Assembly (NCBI RefSeq): GCF_910589235.1 | Contig: NC_060966.1 | Coordinates: forward strand, 186,001 to 250,000 | From: Vespa crabro | Lineage: Eukaryota; Arthropoda; Insecta; Hymenoptera; Vespidae | DNA length: 64,000 bases | Reading direction: 5' to 3' | Shown: piece after piece, positions 11,255 to 25,800 of the stretch | Layout: each line of letters opens with the position of its first letter | Numbering within the stretch: position 1 is the first letter of the stretch | Position numbers and translations under genes: made by a program | The notes under the pieces: model-generated | What the model saw: the letters and a program-made list of their open reading frames with translations, nothing else | What the model was told of the DNA's origin: nothing | Databases searched by the model: none

Positions 11255-12618
11255 AAAACGTAATCGACATACGCGAATTTCGGTATATGCGAAGATAAAA
11301 TCGTGAAATCTTTAATAATACTTGTGCCACAGTTAGAAAAATGTTACCAATCGATTCAGATCATTGCATTTCATAAGATCAAACATCTATTTTATATTGG
11401 AATCAAAGTTTTTAACATTCTTTCATATCGTATATACGATTATTCGCTCATATACGCGTATCGTCGAAAAACGAAAACTTGAAATCTCGTTCAATTTCAA
11501 TGATTTTATATTCAATCGATGCAGAATAAAGAATATAACAAGAATATAACGTTTTTACTATGTTTAAATACGCGTTTTCATATGATAATTGTCGAAAAAC
11601 GTAATCGACATACGCGAATTTCGGTATATGCGAAGATAAAATCGTGAAATCTTTAATAATACTTGTGCCACAGTTAGAAAAATGTTACCAATCGATTCAG
11701 AACATTGCATTTCATAAGATCAAACATCTATTTTATATTGGAATCAAAGTTTTTAACATTCTTTCATATCGTATATACGATTTTTCGCTCATATACGCGT
11801 ATCGTCGAAAAACGAAAACTTGAAATCTCGTTCAATTTCAATGATTTTATATTCTATCGATGCAGAATAAAGAATATAACAAGAATATAACGTTTTTACT
11901 ATGTTTAAATACGCGTTTTCATATGATAATTGTCGAAAAACGTAATCGACATACGCGAATTTCGGTATATGCGAAGATAAAATCGTGAAATCTTTAATAA
12001 TACTTGTGCCACAGTTAGAAAAATGTTACCAATCGATTCAGATCATTGCATTTCATAAGATCAAACATCTATTTTATATTGGAATCAAAGTTTTTAACAT
12101 TCTTTCATATCGTATATACGATTATTCGCTCATATACGCGTATCGTCGAAAAACGAAAACTTGAAATCTCGTTCAATTTCAATGATTTTATATTCAATCG
12201 ATGCAGAATAAAGAATATAACAAGAATATAACGTTTTTACTATGTTTAAATACGCGTTTTCATATGATAATTGTCGAAAAACGTAATCGACATACGCGAA
12301 TTTCGGTATATGCGAAGATAAAATCGTGAAATCTTTAATAATACTTGTGCCACAGTTAGAAAAATGTTACCAATCGATTCAGATCATTGCATTTCATAAG
12401 ATCAAACATCTATTTTATATTGGAATCAAAGTTTTTAACATTCTTTCATATCGTATATACGATTTTTCGCTCATATACGCGTATCGTCGAAAAACGAAAA
12501 CTTGAAATCTCGTTCAATTTCAATGATTTTATATTCTATCGATGCAGAATAAAGAATATAACAAGAATATAACGTTTTTACTATGTTTAAATACGCGTTT
12601 TCATATGATAATTTTCGA
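11255..12618 (+). repeat. Dimer higher-order repeat, two copies
   Basis: Monomers at 11255 and 11937 share three markers: CAGATCATT for CAGAACATT (near 11361 and 12043), GATTATTCG for GATTTTTCG (near 11441 and 12123) and TTCAATCGATG for TTCTATCGATG (near 11513 and 12195). The monomers between lack the last two, giving a 682-bp dimer. The second partner of copy 2 also has CAGATCATT (near 12384), so a breakpoint or conversion tract runs through it. Confidence 0.82.
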
Positions 12619-15005
12619 AAAACGTAATCGACATACGCGAATTTCGGCATATGCGAAGATAAAATCGTGAAATCTTTAATAATACTTGTGCCACAGTTAG
12701 AAAAATGTTACCAATCGATTCAGAACATTGCATTTCATAAGATCAAACATCTATTTTATATTGGAATCAAAGTTTTTAACATTCTTTCATATCGTATATA
12801 CGATTTTTCGCTCATATACGCGTATCGTCGAAAAACGAAAACTTGAAATCTCGTTCAATTTCAATGATTTTATATTCTATCGATGCAGAATAAAGAATAT
12901 AACAAGAATATAACGTTTTTACTATGTTTAAATACGCGTTTTCATATGATAATTGTCGAAAAACGTAATCGACATACGCGAATTTCGGTATATGCGAAGA
13001 TAAAATCGTGAAATCTTTAATAATACTTGTGCCACAGTTAGAAAAATGTTACCAATCGATTCAGAACATTGCATTTCATAAGATCAAACATCTATTTTAT
13101 ATTGGAATCAAAGTTTTTAACATTCTTTCATATCGTATATACGATTTTTCGCTCATATACGCGTATCGTCGAAAAACGAAAACTTGAAATCTCGTTCAAT
13201 TTCAATGATTTTATATTCTATCGATGCAGAATAAAGAATATAACAAGAATATAACGTTTTTACTATGTTTAAATACGCGTTTTCATATGATAATTGTCGA
13301 AAAACGTAATCGACATACGCGAATTTCGGTATATGCGAAGATAAAATCGTGAAATCTTTAATAATACTTGTGCCACAGTTAGAAAAATGTTACCAATCGA
13401 TTCAGAACATTGCATTTCATAAGATCAAACATCTATTTTATATTGGAATCAAAGTTTTTAACATTCTTTCATATCGTATATACGATTATTCGCTCATATA
13501 CGCGTATCGTCGAAAAACGAAAACTTGAAATCTCGTTCAATTTCAATGATTTTATATTCTATCGATGCAGAATAAAGAATATAACAAGAATATAACGTTT
13601 TTACTATGTTTAAATACGCGTTTTCATATGATAATTGTCGAAAAACGTAATCGACATACGCGAATTTCGGTATATGCGAAGATAAAATCGTGAAATCTTT
13701 AATAATACTTGTGCCACAGTTAGAAAAATGTTACCAATCGATTCAGAACATTGCATTTCATAAGATCAAACATCTATTTTATATTGGAATCAAAGTTTTT
13801 AACATTCTTTCATATCGTATATACGATTTTTCGCTCATATACGCGTATCGTCGAAAAACGAAAACTTGAAATCTCGTTCAATTTCAATGATTTTATATTC
13901 TATCGATGCAGAATAAAGAATATAACAAGAATATAACGTTTTTACTATGTTTAAATACGCGTTTTCATATGATAATTGTCGAAAAACGTAATCGACATAC
14001 GCGAATTTCGGTATATGCGAAGATAAAATCGTGAAATCTTTAATAATACTTGTGCCACAGTTAGAAAAATGTTACCAATCGATTCAGAACATTGCATTTC
14101 ATAAGATCAAACATCTATTTTATATTGGAATCAAAGTTTTTAACATTCTTTCATATCGTATATACGATTATTCGCTCATATACGCGTATCGTCGAAAAAC
14201 GAAAACTTGAAATCTCGTTCAATTTCAATGATTTTATATTCTATCGATGCAGAATAAAGAATATAACAAGAATATAACGTTTTTACTATGTTTAAATACG
14301 CGTTTTCATATGATAATTGTCGAAAAACGTAATCGACATACGCGAATTTCGGTATATGCGAAGATAAAATCGTGAAATCTTTAATAATACTTGTGCCACA
14401 GTTAGAAAAATGTTACCAATCGATTCAGAACATTGCATTTCATAAGATCAAACATCTATTTTATATTGGAATCAAAGTTTTTAACATTCTTTCATATCGT
14501 ATATACGATTTTTCGCTCATATACGCGTATCGTCGAAAAACGAAAACTTGAAATCTCGTTCAATTTCAATGATTTTATATTCTATCGATGCAGAATAAAG
14601 AATATAACAAGAATATAACGTTTTTACTATGTTTAAATACGCGTTTTCATATGATAATTGTCGAAAAACGTAATCGACATACGCGAATTTCGGTATATGC
14701 GAAGATAAAATCGTGAAATCTTTAATAATACTTGTGCCACAGTTAGAAAAATGTTACCAATCGATTCAGAACATTGCATTTCATAAGATCAAACATCTAT
14801 TTTATATTGGAATCAAAGTTTTTAACATTCTTTCATATCGTATATACGATTTTTCGCTCATATACGCGTATCGTCGAAAAACGAAAACTTGAAATCTCGT
14901 TCAATTTCAATGATTTTATATTCTATCGATGCAGAATAAAGAATATAACAAGAATATAACGTTTTTACTATGTTTAAATACGCGTTTTCATATGATAAAT
15001 GTCGA
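12619..15005 (+). repeat. Seven monomers with alternating GATTATTCG marker
   Basis: GATTATTCG appears in the copies starting at 13301 and 13983, 682 bp apart, alternating with plain copies, so the dimer pattern continues without the CAGATCATT marker. The first copy has ATTTCGGCATATG (near 12647) and the last ends in GATAAATGTCG (near 14996). Otherwise near consensus. Confidence 0.75.
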
Positions 15006-15346
15006 AAAACGTAATCGACATACGCGAATTTCGGTATATGCGAAGATAAAATCGTGAAATCTTTAATAATACTTGTGCCACAGTTAGAAAAATGTTACCA
15101 ATCGATTCAGAACATTGCATTTCATAAGATCAAACATCTATTTTATATTGGAATCAAAGTTTTTAACATTCTTTCATATCGTATATACGATTTTTCGCTC
15201 ATATACGCGTATCGTCGAAAAACGAAAACTTTAAATCTCGTTCAATTTCAATGATTTTATATTCTATCGATGCAGAATAAAGAATATAACAAGAATATAA
15301 CGTTTTTACTATGTTTAAATACGCGTTTTCATATGATAATTGTCGA
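15006..15346 (+). repeat. Monomer with ACTTTAAATC marker
   Basis: ACTTTAAATC replaces ACTTGAAATC near 15229. The same change recurs near 17275 and 20689, inside the following 9/10-mer copies, so this is an outlying member of that higher-order repeat, probably the right end of a third, truncated copy. Confidence 0.75.
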
Positions 15347-18300
15347 AAAACGTAATCGACATACGCGAATTTCGGTATATGCGAAGATAAAATCGTGAAA
15401 TCTTTAATAATACTTGTGCCACAGTTAGAAAAATGTTACCAATCGATTCAGAACATTGCATTTCATAAGATCAAACATCTATTTTATATTGGAATCAAAG
15501 TTTTTAACATTCTTTCATATCGTATATACGATTTTTCGCTCATATACGAGTATCGTCGGAAAACGAAAACTTGAAATCTCGTTCAATTTCAATGATTTTA
15601 TATTCTATCGATGCAGAATAAAGAATATAACAAGAATGTATCGTTTTTACTATGTTTAAATACGCGTTTTCATATTATAATTGTCGAAAAACGTAATCGA
15701 CATACGCGAATTTCGGTATATGCGAAGATAAAATCGTGAAATCTTTAATAATACTTGTGCCACAGTTAGAAAAATGTTACCAATCGATTCAGAACATTGC
15801 ATTTCATAAGATCAAACATCTATTTTATATTGGAATCAAAGTTTTTAACATTCTTTCATATCGTATATACGATTTTTCGCTCATATACGCGTATCGTCGA
15901 AAAACGAAAACTTGAAATCTCGTTCAATTTCAATGATTTTATATTCTATCGATGCAGAATAAAGAATATAACAAGAATATAACGTTTTTACTATTTTTAA
16001 ATACGCGTTTTCATATGATAATTGTCGAAAAACGTAATCGACATACGCGAATTTCGGTATATGCGAAGATAAAATCGTGAAATCTTTAATAATACTTGTG
16101 CCACAGTTAGAAAAATGTTACCAATCGATTCAGAACATTGCATTTCATAACATCAAACATCTATTTTATATTGGAATCAAAGTTTTTAACATTCTTTCAT
16201 ATCGTATATACGATTTTTCGCTCATATACGCGTATCGTCGAAAAACGAAAACTTGAAATCTCGTTCAATTTCAATGATTTTATATTCTATCGATGCAGAA
16301 TAAAGAATATAACAAGAATATATCGTTTTTACTATGTTTAAATACGCGTTTTCATATGATAATTGTCGAAAAACGTAATCGACATACGCGAATTTCGGTA
16401 TATGCGAAGATAAAATCGTGAAATCTTTAATAATACTTGTGCCACAGTTAGAAAAATGTTACCAATCGATTCAGAACATTGCATTTCATAAGATCAAACA
16501 TCTATTTTATATTGGAATCAAAGTTTTTAACATTCTTTCATATCGTATATACGATTTTTCGCTCATATACGCGTATCGTCGAAAAACGAAAACTTGAAAT
16601 CTCGTTCAATTTCAATGATTTTATATTCTATCGATGCAGAATAAAGAATATAACAAGAATATAACGTTTTTACTATGTTTAAATACGCGTTTTCATATGA
16701 TAATTGTCGAAAAACGTAATCGACATACGCGAATTTCGGTATATGCGAAGATAAAATCGTGAAATCTTTAATAATACTTGTGCCACAGTTAGAAAAATGT
16801 TACCAATCGATTCAGAACATTGCATTTCATAAGATCAAACATCTATTTTATATTGGAATCAAAGTTTTTAACATTCTTTCATATCGTATATACGATTTTT
16901 CGCTCATATACGCGTATCGTCGGAAAACGAAAACTTGAAATCTCGTTCAATTTCAATGATTTTATATTCTATCGATGCAGAATAAAGAATATAACAAGAA
17001 TGTATCGTTTTTACTATGTTTAAATACGCGTTTTCATATGATAATTGTCGAAAAACGTAATCGACATACGCGAATTTCGGTATATGCGAAGATAAAATCG
17101 TGAAATCTTTAATAATACTTGTGCCACAGTTAGAAAAATGTTACCAATCGATTCAGAACATTGCATTTCATAAGATCAAACATCTATTTTATATTGGAAT
17201 CAAAGTTTTTAACATTCTTTCATATCGTATATACGATTTTTCGCTCATATACGCGTATCGTCGAAAAACGAAAACTTTAAATCTCGTTCAATTTCAATGA
17301 TTTTATATTCTATCGATGCAGAATAAAGAATATAACAAGAATATAACGTTTTTACTATGTTTAAATACGCGTTTTCATATGATAATTGTCGAAAAACGTA
17401 ATCGACATACGCGAATTTCGGTATATGCGAAGATAAAATCGTGAAATCTTTAATAATACTTGTGCCACAGTTAGGAAAATGTTACCAATCGATTCAGAAC
17501 ATTGCATTTCATAAGATCAAACATCTATTTTATATTGGAATCAAAGTTTTTAACATTCTTTCATATCGTATATACGATTTTTCGCTCATATACGCGTATC
17601 GTCGAAAAACGAAAACTTGAAATCTCGTTCAATTTCAATGATTTTATATTCTATCGATGCAGAATAAAGAATATAACAAGAATGTATCGTTTTTACTATG
17701 TTTAAATAGGCGTTTTCATATGATAATTGTCGAAAAACGTAATCGACATACGCGAATTTCGGTATATGCGAAGATAAAATCGTGAAATCTTTAATAATAC
17801 TTGTGCCACAGTTAGAAAAATGTTACCAATCGATTCAGAACATTGCATTTCATAAGATCAAACATCTATTTTATATTGGAATCAAAGTTTTTAACATTCT
17901 TTCATATCGTATATACGATTATTCGCTCATATACGCGTATCGTCGAAAAACGAAAACTTGAAATCTCGTTCAATTTCAATGATTTTATATTCTATCGATG
18001 CAGAATAAAGAATATAACAAGAATATAACGTTTTTACTATGTTTAAATACGCGTTTTCATATGATAATTGTCGAAAAACGTAATCGACATACGCGAATTT
18101 CGGTATATGCGAAGATAAAATCGTGAAATCTTTAATAATACTTGTGCCACAGTTAGAAAAATGTTACCAATCGATTCAGAACATTGCATTTCATAAGATC
18201 AAACATCTATTTTATATTGGAATCAAAGTTTTTAACATACTTTCATATCGTATATACGATTTTTCGCTCATATACGCGTATCGTCGAAAAACGAAAACTT

Positions 18301-18415
18301 GAAATCTCGTTCAATTTCAATGATTTTATATTCTATCGATGCAGAATAAAGAATATAACAAGAATATAACGTTTTTACTATGTTTAAATACGCGTTTTCA
18401 TATGATAATTGTCGA
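15347..18415 (+). repeat. 9-monomer higher-order repeat, copy 1
   Basis: Nine monomers. Marker order: ACGAGTATCGTCGG plus GAATGTATCG then CATATTATAA (near 15547, 15637, 15672); plain; CATAACATC plus ATATATCG (near 16146, 16319); plain; GTCGGAAAAC plus GAATGTATCG (near 16919, 17001); ACTTTAAATC (near 17275); GAATGTATCG plus AAATAGGCG (near 17683, 17705); GATTATTCG (near 17918); and a copy with ACATACTTTC (near 18236). Private differences from copy 2 include TACTATTTTTAAA near 15993 and GTTAGGAAAATG near 17471. Confidence 0.87.
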
Positions 18416-21400
18416 AAAACCTAATCGACATACGCGAATTTCGGTATATGCGAAGATAAAATCGTGAAATCTTTAATAATACTTGTGCCACAGTTAGAAA
18501 AATGTTACCAATCGATTCAGAACATTGCATTTCATAAGATCAAACATCTATTTTATATTGGAATCAAAGTTTTTAACATTCTTTCATATCGTATATACGA
18601 TTTTTCGCTCATATACGAGTATCGTCGGAAAACGAAAACTTGAAATCTCGTTCAATTTCAATGATTTTATATTCTATCGATGCAGAATAAAGAATATAAC
18701 AAGAATGTATCGTTTTTACTATGTTTAAATACGCGTTTTCATATTATAATTGTCGAAAAAACGTAATCGACATACGCGAATTTCGGTATATGCGAAGATA
18801 AAATCGTGAAATCTTTAATAATACTTGTGCCACAGTTAGAAAAATGTTACCAATCGATTCAGAACATTGCATTTCATAAGATCAAACATCTATTTTATAT
18901 TGGAATCAAAGTTTTTAACATTCTTTCATATCGTATATACGATTTTTCGCTCATATACGCGTATCGTCGAAAAACGAAAACTTGAAATCTCGTTCAATTT
19001 CAATGATTTTATATTCTATCGATGCAGAATAAAGAATATAACAAGAATATAACGTTTTTACTATGTTTAAATACGCGTTTTCATATGATAATTGTCGAAA
19101 AACGTAATCGACATACGCGAATTTCGGTATATGCGAAGATAAAATCGTGAAATCTTTAATAATACTTGTGCCACAGTTAGAAAAATGTTACCAATCGATT
19201 CAGAACATTGCATTTCATAAGATCAAACATCTATTTTATATTGGAATCAAAGTTTTTAACATTCTTTCATATCGTATATACGATTATTCGCTCATATACG
19301 CGTATCGTCGAAAAACGAAAACTTGAAATCTCGTTCAATTTCAATGATTTTATATTCTATCGATGCAGAATAAAGAATATAACAAGAATATAACGTTTTT
19401 ACTATGTTTAAATACGCGTTTTCATATGATAATTGTCGAAAAACGTAATCGACATACGCGAATTTCGGTATATGCGAAGATAAAATCGTGAAATCTTTAA
19501 TAATACTTGTGCCACAGTTAGAAAAATGTTACCAATCGATTCAGAACATTGCATTTCATAACATCAAACATCTATTTTATATTGGAATCAAAGTTTTTAA
19601 CATTCTTTCATATCGTATATACGATTTTTCGCTCATATACGCGTATCGTCGAAAAACGAAAACTTGAAATCTCGTTCAATTTCAATGATTTTATATTCTA
19701 TCGATGCAGAATAAAGAATATAACAAGAATATATCGTTTTTACTATGTTTAAATACGCGTTTTCATATGATAATTGTCGAAAAACGTAATCGACATACGC
19801 GAATTTCGGTATATGCGAAGATAAAATCGTGAAATCTTTAATAATACTTGTGCCACAGTTAGAAAAATGTTACCAATCGATTCAGAACATTGCATTTCAT
19901 AAGATCAAACATCTATTTTATATTGGAATCAAAGTTTTTAACATTCTTTCATATCGTATATACGATTTTTCGCTCATATACGCGTATCGTCGAAAAACGA
20001 AAACTTGAAATCTCGTTCAATTTCAATGATTTTATATTCTATCGATGCAGAATAAAGAATATAACAAGAATATAACGTTTTTTACTATGTTTAAATACGC
20101 GTTTTCATATGATAATTGTCGAAAAACGTAATCGACATACGCGAATTTCGGTATATGCGAAGATAAAATCGTGAAATCTTTAATAATACTTGTGCCACAG
20201 TTAGAAAAATGTTACCAATCGATTCAGAACATTGCATTTCATAAGATCAAACATCTATTTTATATTGGAATCAAAGTTTTTAACATTCTTTCATATCGTA
20301 TATACGATTTTTCGCTCATATACGCGTATCGTCGGAAAACGAAAACTTGAAATCTCGTTCAATTTCAATGATTTTATATTCTATCGATGCAGAATAAAGA
20401 ATATAACAAGAATGTATCGTTTTTACTATGTTTAAATACGCGTTTTCATATGATAATTGTCGAAAAACGTAATCGACATACGCGAATTTCGGTATATGCG
20501 AAGATAAAATCGTGAAATCTTTAATAATACTTGTGCCACAGTTAGAAAAATGTTACCAATCGATTCAGAACATTGCATTTCATAAGATCAAACATCTATT
20601 TTATATTGGAATCAAAGTTTTTAACATTCTTTCATATCGTATATACGATTTTTCGCTCATATACGCGTATCGTCGAAAAACGAAAACTTTAAATCTCGTT
20701 CAATTTCAATGATTTTATATTCTATCGATGCAGAATAAAGAATATAACAAGAATATAACGTTTTTACTATGTTTAAATACGCGTTTTCATATGATAATTG
20801 TCGAAAAACGTAATCGACATACGCGAATTTCGGTATATGCGAAGATAAAATCGTGAAATCTTTAATAATACTTGTGCCACAGTTAGAAAAATGTTACCAA
20901 TCGATTCAGAACATTGCATTTCATAAGATCAAACATCTATTTTATATTGGAATCAAAGTTTTTAACATTCTTTCATATCGTATATACGATTTTTCGCTCA
21001 TATACGCGTATCGTCGAAAAACGAAAACTTGAAATCTCGTTCAATTTCAATGATTTTATATTCTATCGATGCAGAATAAAGAATATAACAAGAATGTATC
21101 GTTTTTACTATGTTTAAATAGGCGTTTTCATATGATAATTGTCGAAAAACGTAATCGACATACGCGAATTTCGGTATATGCGAAGATAAAATCGTGAAAT
21201 CTTTAATAATACTTGTGCCACAGTTAGAAAAATGTTACCAATCGATTCAGAACATTGCATTTCATAAGATCAAACATCTATTTTATATTGGAATCAAAGT
21301 TTTTAACATTCTTTCATATCGTATATACGATTATTCGCTCATATACGCGTATCGTCGAAAAACGAAAACTTGAAATCTCGTTCAATTTCAATGATTTTAT

Positions 21401-21827
21401 ATTCTATCGATGCAGAATAAAGAATATAACAAGAATATAACGTTTTTACTATGTTTAAATACGCGTTTTCATATGATAATTGTCGAAAAACGTAATCGAC
21501 ATACGCGAATTTCGGTATATGCGAAGATAAAATCGTGAAATCTTTAATAATACTTGTGCCACAGTTAGAAAAATGTTACCAATCGATTCAGAACATTGCA
21601 TTTCATAAGATCAAACATCTATTTTATATTGGAATCAAAGTTTTTAACATTCTTTCATATCGTATATACGATTTTTCGCTCATATACGCGTATCGTCGAA
21701 AAACGAAAACTTGAAATCTCGTTCAATTTCAATGATTTTATATTCTATCGATGCAGAATAAAGAATATAACAAGAATATAACGTTTTTACTATGTTTAAA
21801 TACGCGTTTTCATATGATAATTGTCGA
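18416..21827 (+). repeat. 10-monomer higher-order repeat, copy 2
   Basis: The marker series of the previous block returns: ACGAGTATCGTCGG (near 18617), CATATTATAA (near 18742), CATAACATC (near 19557), GTCGGAAAAC (near 20331), ACTTTAAATC (near 20689), GAATGTATCG plus AAATAGGCG (near 21095, 21117), GATTATTCG (near 21331). One extra GATTATTCG monomer (start 19099) sits third, so this copy has ten monomers and the copy-to-copy offset changes from 9 to 10 part way through. Added bases in an A run (18756-18761) and a T run (20078-20083) are private. The first monomer follows AACCTAATCG (near 18420). Confidence 0.87.
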
Positions 21828-22850
21828 AAAACGTAATCGACATACGCGAATTTCGGTATATGCGAAGATAAAATCGTGAAATCTTTAATAATACTTGTGC
21901 CACAGTTAGAAAAATGTTACCAATCGATTCAGAACATTGCATTTCATAAGATCAAACATCTATTTTATATTGGAATCAAAGTTTTTAACATTCTTTCATA
22001 TCGTATATACGATTTTTCGCTCATATACGCGTATCGTCGAAAAACGAAAACTTGAAATCTCGTTCAATTTCAATGATTTTATATTCTATCGATGCAGAAT
22101 AAAGAATATAACAAGAATATAACGTTTTTACTATGTTTAAATACGCGTTTTCATATGATAATTGTCGAAAAACGTAATCGACATACGCGAATTTCGGTAT
22201 ATGCGAAGATAAAATCGTGAAATCTTTAATAATACTTGTGCCACAGTTAGAAAAATGTTACCAATCGATTCAGAACATTGCATTTCATAAGATCAAACAT
22301 CTATTTTATATTGGAATCAAAGTTTTTAACATTTTTTCATATCGTATATACGATTTTTCGCTCATATACGCGTATCGTCGGAAAACGAAAACTTGAAATC
22401 TCGTTCAATTTCAATGATTTTATATTCTATCGATGCAGAATAAAGAATATAACAAGAATATAACGTTTTTACTATGTTTAAATACGCGTTTTCATATGAT
22501 AATTGTCGAAAAACGTAATCGACATACGCGAATTTCGGTATATGCGAAGATAAAATCGTGAAATCTTTAATAATACTTGTGCCACAGTTAGAAAAATGTT
22601 ACCAATCGATTCAGAACATTGCATTTCATAAGATCAAACATCTATTTTATATTGGAATCAAAGTTTTTAACATTCTTTCATATCGTATATACGATTTTTC
22701 GCTCATATACGCGTATCGTCGAAAAACGAAAACTTGAAATCTCGTTCAATTTCAATGATTTTATATTCTATCGATGCAGAATAAAGAATATAACAAGAAT
22801 ATAACGTTTTTACTATGTTTAAATACGCGTTTTCATATGATAATTGTCGA
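21828..22850 (+). repeat. Three linker monomers
   Basis: Plain, GTCGG-marked (near 22377, with a sixth T near 22333 replacing C), and plain. They sit between the 9/10-mer pair and the 24/25-mer pair and share the GTCGG marker with both. Confidence 0.7.
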
Positions 22851-25800
22851 AAAACTTAATCGACATACGCGAATTTCGGTATATGCGAAGATAAAATCGT
22901 GAAATCTTTAATAATACTTGTGCCACAGTTAGAAAAATGTTACCAATCGATTCAGAACATTGCATTTCATAAGATCAAACATCTATTTTATATTGGAATC
23001 AAAGTTTTTAACATTCTTTCATTTCGTATATACGATTTTTCGCTCATATACGCGTATCGTCGAAAAACGAAAACTTGAAATCTCGTTCAATTTCATTGAT
23101 TTTATATTCTATCGATGCAGAATAAAGAATATAACAAGAATGTATCGTTTTTACTATGTTTAAATACGCGTTTTCATATGATAATTGTCGAAAAACGTAA
23201 TCGACATACGCGAATTTCGGTATATGCGAAGATAAAATCGTGAAATCTTTAATAATACTTGTGCCACAGTTAGAAAAATGTTACCAATCGATTCAGAACA
23301 TTGCATTTCATAAGATCAAACATCTATTTTATATTGGAATCAAAGTTTTTAACATTCTTTCATATCGTATATACGATTATTCGCTCATATACGCGTATCG
23401 TCGAAAAACGAAAACTTGAAATCTCGTTCAATTTCAATGATTTTATATTCTATCGATGCAGAATAAAGAATATAACAAGAATATAACGTTTTTACTATGT
23501 TTAAATACGCGTTTTCATATGATAATTGTCGAAAAACGTAATCGACATACGCGAATTTCGGTATATGCGAAGATAAAATCGTGAAATCTTTAATAATACT
23601 TGTGCCACAGTTAGAAAAATGTTACCAATCGATTCAGAACATTGCATTTCATAAGATCAAACATCTATTTTATATTGGAATCAAAGTTTTTAACATTCTT
23701 TCATATCGTATATACGATTATTCGCTCATATACGCGTATCGTCGAAAAACGAAAACTTGAAATCTCGTTCAATTTCAATGATTTTATATTCTATCGATGC
23801 AGAATAAAGAATATAACAAGAATATAACGTTTTTACTATGTTTAAATACGCGTTTTCATATGATAATTGTCGAAAAACGTAATCGACATACGCGAATTTC
23901 GGTATATGCGAAGATAAAATCGTGAAATCTTTAATAATACTTGTGCCACAGTTAGAAAAATGTTACCAATCGATTCAGAACATTGCATTTCATAAGATCA
24001 AACATCTATTTTATATTGGAATCAAAGTTTTTAACATTCTTTCATATCGTATATACGATTATTCGCTCATATACGCGTATCGTCGAAAAACGAAAACTTG
24101 AAATCTCGTTCAATTTCAATGATTTTATATTCTATCGATGCAGAATAAAGAATATAACAAGAATATAACGTTTTTACTATGTTTAAATACGCGTTTTCAT
24201 ATGATAATTGTCGAAAAACGTAATCGACATACGCGAATTTCGGTATATGCGAAGATAAAATCGTGAAATCTTTAATAATACTTGTGCCACAGTTAGAAAA
24301 ATGTTACCAATCGATTCAGAACATTGCATTTCATAAGATCAAACATCTATTTTATATTGGAATCAAAGTTTTTAACATTCTTTCATATCGTATATACGAT
24401 TTTTCGCTCATATACGCGTATCGTCGAAAAACGAAAACTTGAAATCTCGTTCAATTTCAATGATTTTATATTCTATCGATGCAGAATAAAGAATATAACA
24501 AGAATATAACGTTTTTACTATGTTTAAATACGCGTTTTCATATGATAATTGTCGAAAAACGTAATCGACATACGCGAATTTCGGTATATGCGAAGATAAA
24601 ATCGTGAAATCTTTAATAATACTTGTGCCACAGTTAGAAAAATGTTACCAATCGATTCAGAACATTGCATTTCATAAGATCAAACATCTATTTTATATTG
24701 GAATCAAAGTTTTTAACATTCTTTCATATCGTATATACGATTTTTCGCTCATATACGCGTATCGTCGAAAAACGAAAACTTGAAATCTCGTTCAATTTCA
24801 ATGATTTTATATTCTATCGATGCAGAATAAAGAATATAACAAGAATATAACGTTTTTACTATGTTTAAATACGCGTTTTCATATGATAATTGTCGAAAAA
24901 CGTAATCGACATACGCGAATTTCGGTATATGCGAAGATAAAATCGTGAAATCTTTAATAATACTTGTGCCACAGTTAGAAAAATGTTACCAATCGATTCA
25001 GAACATTGCATTTCATAAGATCAAACATCTATTTTATATTGGAATCAAAGTTTTTAACATTCTTTCATATCGTATATACGATTTTTCGCTCATATACGCG
25101 TATCGTCGGAAAACGAAAACTTGAAATCTCGTTCAATTTCAATGATTTTATATTCTATCGATGCAGAATAAAGAATATAACAAGAATATAACGTTTTTAC
25201 TATGTTTATATACGCGTTTTCATATGATAATTGTCGAAAAACGTAATCGACATACGCGAATTTCGGTATATGCGAAGATAAAATCGTGAAATCTTTAATA
25301 ATACTTGTGCCACAGTTAGAAAAATGTTACCAATCGATTCAGAACATTGCATTTCATAAGATCAAACATCTATTTTATATTGGAATCAAAGTTTTTAACA
25401 TTCTTTCATATCGTATATACGATTATTCGCTCATATACGCGTATCGTCGAAAAACGAAAACTTGAAATCTCGTTCAATTTCAATGATTTTATATTCTATC
25501 GATGCAGAATAAAGAATATAACAAGAATATAACGTTTTTACTATGTTTAAATACGCGTTTTCATATGATAATTGTCGAAAAACGTAATCGACATACGCGA
25601 ATTTCGGTATATGCGAAGATAAAATCGTGAAATCTTTAATAATACTTGTGCCACAGTTAGAAAAATGTTACCAATCGATTCAGAACATTGCATTTCATAA
25701 GATCAAACATCTATTTTATATTGGAATCAAAGTTTTTAACATTCTTTCATATCGTATATACGATTTTTCGCTCATATACGCGTATCGTCGAAAAACGAAA

